Source: Cryptomeria japonica
Lineage: Eukaryota; Streptophyta; Pinopsida; Cupressales; Cupressaceae
Assembly (NCBI RefSeq): GCF_030272615.1
Contig: NC_081411.1
Coordinates: 832,556,160 to 832,620,159, forward strand
Length of the DNA: 64,000 bases
Direction: 5' to 3'
The position numbers and the translations under genes were made by a program. This document shows positions 56,563 through 64,000 of this stretch, one piece after another. Numbering within the stretch: the stretch's first letter is position 1; every line of letters begins with the position of its first letter. The notes under the pieces are model-generated. The model was given only the letters and a program-made list of their open reading frames with translations, had not been told where the DNA came from and made no database searches.

Positions 56563-57990
56563 GAAAAAATAGATTTTGTCAATTTCTTTCTTGAGAAGAA
56601 GATCAGCTTTGCATGGTCTTATGCAGATATGCCTGGCCTCGATCCAGAATTAGTCCTTCATCATTTGCCATTGAAAGCTGTTGCCAAGCCTGTCAAATAG
56701 AAACTTCGAAAGATGCATCCCCAGGTGGCTCTTTTGGTCAAGATGAAACTGAAAAAATTACTAGATGTGGGCTTCATTAGACCCATTGATTATGCAGACT
56801 GGATTTCAAATTTAGTACTAGTTAGCAAGGTAACTGGGGGCATTTGAATCTGCACAGATTTTAGGGATCTCAATAAAGCATGCCCTAAGGATGATTTTCC
56901 ATTGCCAAACATATATATCATAGTTGACATGACTGCTAGATATGAGATGCTTTCATTAATGGATGGTTTCTCCGGTTATAACCAAATTCGCATTGCTCCT
57001 GAAGATCAGCATAAGATAGCATTCACCTGTGCTTGGGGTACCTACTATTGGAATGTGATGCCCTTCGGTCTTAAAAATGCAGGCGCAACATATCAAAGAG
57101 CAATGATGACAATTTTTCATGATTTCATGCACACTTTGATGGAGGACTATGTTGATGACTTGTTATGCAAATCTGTCACCAGAGATAGTCATCTAGCCAT
57201 CCTGGGCCCGATCTTTGACCGAATGGAGACATACAAGCTCAGACTCAATCCAAAGAAGTGCGCCTTTGGTGTCACAGCTGGCAAGTTACTAGGGTACATT
57301 TTTTCTCACAGAGGCATTGAGGTCGACCCTGCCAAGGTTAAAGCAATAATGGATATGCCTCCACCTTCAAATCTCTGTCAATTACGAAGTCTGCAAGGAA
57401 AGCTCCAGTCAATCCACGGCTTCATAGCTCAGTTGGCCGACAAATGTCATCCATTCCAACATCTACTGCACAAAGGTGTCGCTTTCAAATGGACTGAGCA
57501 ATGTCAATCAGCCTTTCAAGCTCTCAAAGACTATTTGTTGTCGCCGCCTATTCTAATGCCTCTGATAGAAGGAAAGCCATTCATATTGTATATTTCTGCA
57601 ACTGAAACAACATTAGGAGTTCTCTTGGCCCAACAAGATGAGAACGGCAAAGAGCGAGCTATTTACTATATCAGCCGGACACTGGTAGGCTATGAGCTAA
57701 ATTATTCAACTATTGAAAGGGCATGCTTAGCAGTGGTATTTGCAACGCAGAAGCTCCGACATTATATGTTAAGCCACCAAACATTGTTGGTTGCAAAAAT
57801 TGATCCCCTAAAATACCTGCTTAGCTGAGCAGCTTGGACGGGTCACCTAGCAAAGTGGGTCATGATTCTCAGTGAATTTGACATTGAATATATGGAGCGA
57901 AAGGCGATAAAAGGACAAGTCATAGTAGATCAACTTGCAGAGGCTCCTATTTCTGATGATCATCCCATGTTGACCGATTTTCCAGATGAA
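56563..57990 (+). pseudogene. Tat-2 reverse transcriptase and first RNase H
   Basis: In frame: KKLLDVGFIRPIDYADWISN, ICTDFRDLNKACPKDDFPLP, VMPFGLKNAGATYQRAMM and an intact catalytic YVDD at 57148-57159, then the thumb and LQGKLQSIHGFIAQLADKC. The first RNase H shows LYISATETTLGVLLAQQDEN, where the leading catalytic Asp position reads Ser (the family has Asp), and RAIYYISRTLVGYELNYSTI. That fits the known weakening of this domain in Tat elements. Stops at 56698, 56845 and 57826. Confidence 0.88.
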
Positions 57991-58440
57991 TCAGTCTTTG
58001 CTCTCACATCCTCTAATGAATGGAAGTTATACTTTGATGGGTCCCATACCAAGTTCGGGTCTGGAGCAGGCATTTTGTTTGTCACCCCTCAAGGTGGTGC
58101 TATTCCAAAGTCCTACAGAATAACTTTTCACTGTACCAATAACATTGCAGAGTATGAAGCACTGGTTACAGGACTCCGAGTAGCAGTCCACTGGAACATC
58201 ACGCATTTGCAAGTCTATGGAGATTCTCAATTAGTCATCCGACAAGTGAATGATGACTACGAAACAAAAGATGAAAAGCTTATTCCCTATAAGCACATGG
58301 TAGATTTCTTCAAGACCAAATTCACGGCTATCCATTTCAATCAAGTTCCAAGAATGCAAAACAAGTCAGCAGATGCGATGGCCACGATTGCTTCCATGTT
58401 GAATATGCCCCACAATATGGACAAATGTGAATTTTTAGTC
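57991..58440 (+). pseudogene. Tat-2 second (archaeal-type) RNase H
   Basis: After the tether comes WKLYFDGSHTKFGSGAGILF with Asp at 58036, NNIAEYEALVTGLRVA with Glu at 58150, YGDSQLVIRQV with Asp at 58222, and NKSADAMATIA with Asp at 58372. These are all four catalytic positions of an RNase HI fold. A second RNase H after the gypsy one is the signature of the plant Tat lineage. The domain has no stop. Confidence 0.88.
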
Positions 58441-59535
58441 GAACAATTGTTGGTTCCTTCTTTTGACATTCCGACAGCAGATGTGATGTGCGTTCTTGTT
58501 GGTCCCAACTCCCCATGGTACAATGACATATATCAATATTTAAAATCCCAAACCTTACCACCTAACCTTTCTGCTAACCAGCGTCGAGCCTTTATCCGAC
58601 AAACAGCCAAATATGTCATCATCGCCGACACCCTTTACCGTCGTTCCTTTGACCATACCCTCCTCAGGTGTTTGGATTCTGACGAAGCACAAACGGCTTT
58701 ACACGAGGTTCACGATGGTATATGTGGAGGCCATTTCAATGGTCTAAGCTTAGCCAAAAAGTTGATTCGTGTTGGGTATTATTGGCCCACTCTGGAAAAA
58801 GATGTTCATGATTTTGATAAGAAGTGCTACAAATGCCAGATTCATGGAAATTACATTCATGCACCAGCCCAAGAGCTAGATTCTGTCATATCTCCGTGGC
58901 CTTTTTCTCAATGGGGATTGGATCTTATTGGCAAGATTCACCCGGCATCTGCAAATGGACACAAGTTCATTATTACAGCCACAGAGTATTTTACAAAATG
59001 GATCAAGGCTATCCCCATGACCTATATCACTGGTGTGCAAATTTCAAAATTCTTGCTGAATTATATCATATGCCGATATGGGGTTCCTCTTGCCATAGTC
59101 ACAAATAATGGTCGTCCCTTCAAGAATAAAGATGTTAAAGAACTCTATGAGAAGTTTCATATCCAACACCGTTTCTCCAGTCCATACTATCCACAGGGGA
59201 ATGGTCAAGCCGAAGCATCAAATAAAACCATTATCAAGATCCTGAAGAAGGTTGTCAATGACGCTGGTCGAGATTGGCATGTACAGTTGAATCCAGCACT
59301 ATGGGCCTATCGCACTTCTATCCGCACACCTACTGGCGCAACACCTTATTCCTTGGTGTATGGTGTGGAAGCTATTTTACCTTTGGAGGTGGAGATTCCT
59401 TCCTTGCGGGTTTCCTTGCAACATCTAATAGATGATGAGACACACAGAGTCTCTCAATTGCATGAGCTTGAGATGTTAGATGAGAAACGTCAGACAACTC
59501 TGACACATTTGCAAGCATATCAAAACCATCTAGCT
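58441..59535 (+). pseudogene. Tat-2 integrase (C-terminal end lost)
   Basis: Zinc region HEVHDGICGGHFNGLSLAKK and CYKCQIHG (58705-58850), then the core: WGLDLIGK with Asp at 58921, VTNNGRPF at 59098 onward where the second catalytic Asp has become Asn (59104), and NGQAEASNKT with Glu at 59212, spacing 35. WAYRTSIRTPTGATPYSLVY follows. The domain is open but ends at 59535 in LQAYQNHLA. The rest of pol, the 3' region and the 3' LTR are replaced. Confidence 0.88.
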
Positions 59536-59738
59536 ATTGATCCCCTAAAATACCTGCTTAGCCAAGCAGCTTTGATGGGTCGCCTAACAAAGTGGGTCAT
59601 GATTCTCAGTGAATTTGACATTGAATATATGGAGCGAAAGGCGATAAAAGGACAAGTCATAGCAGATCAACTTGCAGAGGCTCCTATTTCTGATGATCAT
59701 CCCATGTTGACCGATTTTCCAGATGAATCAGTCTTTGC
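59536..59738 (+). repeat. 203-bp duplicate of Tat-2 RNase H linker
   Basis: Copy of 57799-58001 with seven mismatches and no gap, placed directly after the integrase in the same frame. It lacks the TGA present in the source. The joint at 59736-59738 shares TGC with the next copied segment. Confidence 0.93.
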
Positions 59739-59931
59739 ACATGTTACCCCACATAAACCAAAAAAATATTGGTTTATTTTTCTTTCATTTTTGGTTTCTT
59801 TTGGTGTTCTTAGAATCTCACTATATTTGGAGGACTCAATTTGATTTAAATTTGCAAGATTGAAGATTTTGCCTTAGTTATCTTGTCTAGCTAGCAATTT
59901 CATGAAAACAATTAGTTTTCAAAAATATATG
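59737..59931 (+). repeat. 195-bp duplicate of the Tat-2 left flank
   Basis: Copy of 47796-47990 (Gy-E LTR) with one mismatch, ending at the exact base where Tat-2 begins on the left. The Gy-E LTR then continues at 59932. Confidence 0.93.
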
Positions 59932-60758
59932 AGATTTGGTGGAATTTTTTTTTGTGGGGATGTTTATGGAAATATTTTTCCTACTATGGAAAATTTTTGT
60001 GGCCAAAATCCTTACCAAATTGAGATATTTTGAAATTCTCTATTTTTTTTGGTAGTTTACAATTATTATTTTTAAATAGAGTTTTACAAAAGTTGAGATC
60101 AAATAATTTTGTAGGTGAGTTCAAGAGATCATTCTCCACAATATAACCAATTTTCATATGATTACAAGATTAATATGATATGAAAAATCATACTATTATT
60201 AAAAGAACCTAAAATAGAAGATGTTACTTGATGGTACATATTTTCTGAACAAAAAAAGATACGTATAGGAGGAAAACAAGATGGGAGGCATTAGAAGTTC
60301 TTAATATCACCATCCTTAAAAAAATAATATGTTAAAATTCGTTGCAAGAAAGCTAGAAACCTCTTCATGAGGTTATTCATCCTTTTTAAATTTTTAATAT
60401 GTGAGAGGCAAGGAGGTGTGGGATATTGAGAGATAAGACTGCTCATTTATGGAATTTACAACTTAAAAAAAATAGAAACTCAACATTAATAAAATGAAAA
60501 GAGAAGTTTGGAGAATGTGAGAAGTTGGAGGAAAAGAAAAAATAATGCATTCTTGGGGCTGTTTTAAAACATCAATAAAAGAGGAATTCTATTGGAGAGA
60601 AAAATAGAAAAATGACTTGATGGAAATTTAGAGAAGAAGATGAGGAGAATTAATGGGTGAGGACTTCATTTTTTTGGATTTTTTAAAAACAAAAAACTAG
60701 TCCATTTGGAATACTAGCAGAAGATTGGAAGGGGGGAAAAGTTAGAGGTAGAAGAATG

Positions 60759-60945
60759 TTGGAATCAATGAACACAGAGAGGGGGGGTGGGTGAACCAAT
60801 GTTTTATTATTTACAAACTTATCAAGTTGATTCTTAAACCACTAGATGCATGAGAAAGTAATCAAAGTGCAAAAACATAAAGCAAACAAACACACAACCA
60901 TAACACCAATATTTTTATGTGGAAACCTGAAAGGAAAAAACTTTT
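60759..60945 (-). mobile_element. Copia LTR fragment (minus strand)
   Basis: Starts TGTTGGAATCAATGAACAC, the reverse complement of the end of the LTR at 7411-8565, with the C-rich tract as GAGGGGGGGTGGG. It includes AACACCAATATTTTTATGTGG as in Co-B. It stops after GGAAAAAAC near 60945. Confidence 0.75.
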
Positions 60946-61609
60946 GGTTTGATGATGATTGTAATGAATGACTTCATAAGTTGTCATTGATGGAACATGC
61001 ACACACACATATGTTCACATTGTCTACCGGTATTACTTCTAAAGTTACTTGTATTGCAACCGGTATTGGAAATTTAGTTTATGATGGTTTAGAGAGTGTC
61101 AAACCGGTACATGTAGAGAACTGGTATATGCAGGAATGACCTGACATCAACCTAAAGATCCAGCAAAGACCATCAAAGAAGTAATGGAGGACAATTGGTT
61201 TACATGTTGATATGGTTAACTCTAACCGGTATCGGTGTTCCAACCGATATTCATTGATTGTGTGGTGAGTTAACACCGGTCATGATGAGCTACCCTAACC
61301 GACAATTCAATTTTGGTGGTAATTTGTGATGGGTTATGTTTGGTTGTCCAGATACACTGCACCTAGGAAATTGTGTTATAATTTCTAAGCTGACATGAAA
61401 TCTAAATGTTTATATAATGACATTATGATGAACTATTTTGGAGATATGATATGAGATTATTTGATGCAAAGATAGAAGTGTTAAGTTGTTGAAGACATTG
61501 CAGGATATGTTGGTTATGCAGTTTTGAGTGCGCAAAAGAGGATCTATTCAAGCAAGTTGTGCTACTTATAGATCACACCACTGTTGGCATTATAACAGAC
61601 AAGGGAGAT
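60946..61609 (+). mobile_element. Diverged copia LTR and end fragment (plus strand)
   Basis: Contains copia LTR phrases (TTTGATGATGATTG, GGATCTATTCAAGCAAG, as in Co-A near 9430 and 9840) and repeated CCGGTAT/ACCGGT boxes. It ends GACAAGGGAGAT, a polypurine-like run touching the next LTR. Boundaries are uncertain. Confidence 0.5.
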
Positions 61610-63097
61610 TGTTGGCATTTCAATAAGGATATTGAGAAGGTTGTTGATGATTATGGATATAACTGATTAAGGATGTTTATTGTCTTAATATTATTATTTT
61701 GTCATTGATGTCAAGAAATTGATTTTCTAATTCAGCATGATGTTGCCATATCTTAAGAAGTATGATTTGATGAGTATAAAGATGTCGGTAAAAGACACAG
61801 AAAGAATGTGATGAATAAGGGGAGGAATAAGTTATTCAATGGGCAACTATCACCAAGTTAAACAATGATGAGATCGTGATGTTTAGATTGTTTTGATATC
61901 CTACATATGTTATTGATTGTAAGGTTAATACTATACTATGTTACCAAGCAAAGAACCTAGTTGGTAAACCCTAAGGAACCTAGTCAGTAAACCCTAAGGT
62001 TATCATTATCAGTTAATGAAGGAAGAATGTCTATCGAGTGAAGTTTAGTATTTACCGAGTTGCAACTGAGTAATAATAGAATGCATTGAATGAATAAAAG
62101 CATTATTTAATGAAGGAAGCTTATGAGCTGGTTATGATTAAATGATTGGTATGCCATGCATGAAGTTTGTTAAAGAATCTATGGCAAAGGAAAATCGACA
62201 GGAAGATCTACAGCTCAGATTAAACTGCAATACCCTAGCACAAGTTCCAAGAAATGTATGCAAGTTCCAAGGTGGGGTAAATCATTTTCAGTTCGAAGGA
62301 TACATTGAACCTGGTCAAGTTTGAAGATCTGATGGCTATGATTGATCATGGGATATGTGATCAAGGAGATTAAGTGGTTGGCAATTTTTTTATAAATAAG
62401 GAATTGTTGATAAACAATGTATGCGGGCAAGTGTATGCACAGGGATGCTACATAGTGATTACCGAGCACAAAAGCTTGAAGACCTGTTTGAATAACAGAG
62501 TATAGAGCCTAGTAGATGGACAAGATTAGTTTTATGTCTAGATTATATTGAGCAAATAAGAATTTGCTTTAGCATTTTTAGATGTGAAGTTGCAGATAGA
62601 TTTTTATTATTGTTATTTTGTAAAGTGACAGAAAATCTCTTAACCGAGTGGACTTAACAGTCTTATTTGTAAAACCCTCTAGCAAGGTGACATTCTGATT
62701 GAGTGTTTGAAATCCTTTAACAAGGTCACTTCTAACAAGGTGAAGATCCTAATAGATCTTAGGGAAATCCCTTAACCAGGTCACATCTAGCAATGTGTTT
62801 GTAATCTTTAACAGGATTTTCTTTTAACCGAGCATACTCTAGAAGAGTATATTTCTTAGTGGGTCCAAAATCCCACAGTGGTTTTTCTCTATTTGGGTTT
62901 CCACGTTAAATATGGTGTTATGAGTGTTATAATATTTATATGCTTTTGAGTTTGCATGTTTAGCAATTTTGGTTATATTACTGAAGTATATGTTATCGAG
63001 GTTGAATCTGTTGTTTTTATGGAAGATTATGATTCATCCCCCCCTCTCATCTTATTAGCTTGGCATCTATACTTAACATTAAGTATCAAAACTATCA
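61610..63097 (+). repeat. Co-C LTR
   Basis: 1488 bp from TGTTGGCATTTCAATAAGG to AAACTATCA, with CTTAACCGAGTGG-type repeats and the GATTCATCCCCCCCTCTC end region. The primer site follows. The partner LTR lies beyond the window. Confidence 0.85.
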
Positions 63098-63099
63098 AT

Positions 63100-63111
63100 T
63101 GGTATTAGAGC
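63100..63111 (+). promoter_or_regulatory. Co-C primer-binding site
   Basis: TGGTATTAGAGC, the same one-base variant as in NA-1, two bases after the LTR. Confidence 0.9.
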
Positions 63112-63161
63112 TTTGGACTCCAGAAGAAAAGTTTAAAGTTACTTGAGGAAAAGATCCAAAG

Positions 63162-64000
63162 ATGTATAAGAGAGATGCACCGAAGTTGAACAAGTCAAGT
63201 TTCTCTAGATGGCAGAAAAGAATGAAGCTGCACCTATCAGGAGTTGGAGAATATGTTGTATATTATCTGGAGAATGATTTCATTACACCGAGCACCTATC
63301 CATTGACAATGGAAGAGATAAAGGCAAAGCAAGAACATATTCAGGCAATGATTGAAATAACATCTGCATTGACCGAGTCAGAGTTTAATGATCTAGAAGG
63401 CTGCAATGATGCCAAGGCAATGTGGGACACACTCATATCTGTGCATGGTGGAGATGAAAATGTTCAAAGAGTAAAAGTGGATAGTCTAAGAGGACAACTT
63501 GAATCTATGAGGATGACTGAAGGGGAGAACATAACCCAGTATAGTACAAGACTAAAGGAGATTGTCAATCAAATCAAAGGAGCAGGTGGAACTATTGAAG
63601 AAAAGGATATAACAAGTAAGTTGTTAAGAACCCTTCTACCAGCTTATGCAATATGAGTCTCTACAATAAATGAATTGAGGTCTGTACCCAATATGCCAGT
63701 TTCTTTAGATGCTACTATTGGTAAGCTACATGCATTTGAGTTAAGTAATTTTGATAACAGTGGGTCTTCGGTAAATAAAGTTGAATCTGCATTTAGTTCT
63801 TTTCATATTGGTGAATCTGATGATTACAATGATAGAATGAGTAAGTACACTAAAGGGGATCACAGTGGAGCAAGTGAAAGATTTCACAAGAACATGGAAG
63901 AAGTACACAAATTGTATGAGGAAATAAAAAAACAAGAAGAATTTGAAACACTATTAGCCAGAAGGTTACCGAGAGGCAAAGGTAAGTATAAAGGAAAAAT
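63162..64000 (+). pseudogene. Co-C gag (runs off the window)
   Basis: The ATG at 63162 (MYKRDAPKLNKSSFSRWQKR) opens a well-kept copia Gag: HIQAMIEITSALTESEFNDL, AKAMWDTLISVHGGDENVQR and ITSKLLRTLLPAYAI, then a TGA at 63654. The frame then continues VSTINELRSVPNMPVSLDA, IGKLHAFELSNF and ARRLPRGKGKYKGK to the edge. The knuckle would lie just outside. This single stop is the only break, at the same codon as one in Co-A. Confidence 0.88.

Larger units (their letters stand above)
47776..60758 (+). repeat. Gy-E 3' LTR, split by Tat-2
   Basis: The left piece 47776-47990 starts TGATGCAAGAGCATCTC, the chromovirus LTR start seen also at 31998. The right piece resumes at 59932 and runs to 60758, where a copia LTR fragment cuts in. 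The 195 bases 47796-47990 are present a second time at 59737-59931, with one mismatch by my reading. Confidence 0.8.

Overview
The window is plant nuclear DNA made almost entirely of transposable elements nested inside one another. Copia elements carry primer sites of the initiator tRNA-Met type. One Ty3/gypsy family has a chromodomain (chromovirus) and another has a second RNase H (Tat lineage). A non-LTR LINE, a tRNA-derived SINE and a plant mobile domain pseudogene are also present. I found no convincing intact host gene. Deep nesting, heavy stop-codon decay and long spans of old copies fit a large, slowly purging genome such as a conifer, but the species call is inference only.

Layout, left to right. 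1-5833: Gy-A, a minus-strand gag-protease-only chromovirus-like element, interrupted by two solo LTRs (2045-3179 and 3906-5021). 5834-7272: a LINE reverse-transcriptase relic. 7273-9181 and 23096-24551: the two halves of Gy-B, a minus-strand chromovirus; its left half holds a solo LTR (7411-8565), and the halves are split by the copia element Co-A (9182-23095). Co-A is itself split by a minus-strand copia, Co-B (13631-20267). 24552-31998: an LTR shared by Gy-B and Gy-C, split by NA-1 (25135-31745). NA-1 has copia-like LTRs and signals but no recognisable protease, integrase or reverse transcriptase; it carries a coiled-coil/zinc-knuckle gag-like frame and a long unrecognised frame. 31999-36547: the Gy-C interior. 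36548-37358: the next LTR. 37359-37972: the pol tail of a third interior, Gy-D. The order interior-LTR-interior-LTR-interior is a tandem array.

37973-40540 is an antisense plant mobile domain pseudogene ending beside the polypurine tract and LTR (40889-41960) of a Tat-type element. 41961-45047 is AT-rich and satellite DNA with a SINE (42944-43137), a long TA array and a 1.8-kb polypyrimidine tract. 45160-60758 is Gy-E, a second gag-protease-only element. Its 3' LTR is split by Tat-2 (47991-59535), whose 8-kb reading frame has twelve stops but no frameshift. The Tat-2 3' end is lost; it is followed by a 203-bp copy of its own RNase H linker and a 195-bp copy of its left flank. 60759-64000 holds copia LTR fragments and the LTR and gag of a third copia, Co-C, running off the window.

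The autonomous families supply domains that the reduced elements lack. NA-1 shares primer site, LTR style and polypurine region with the copias, so copia proteins could plausibly have mobilised it. Gy-A and Gy-E would have needed chromovirus pol in trans. Nearly every coding region here is broken. NA-1 is the best candidate for something undescribed. All coordinates, alignments and duplication counts were read by eye.
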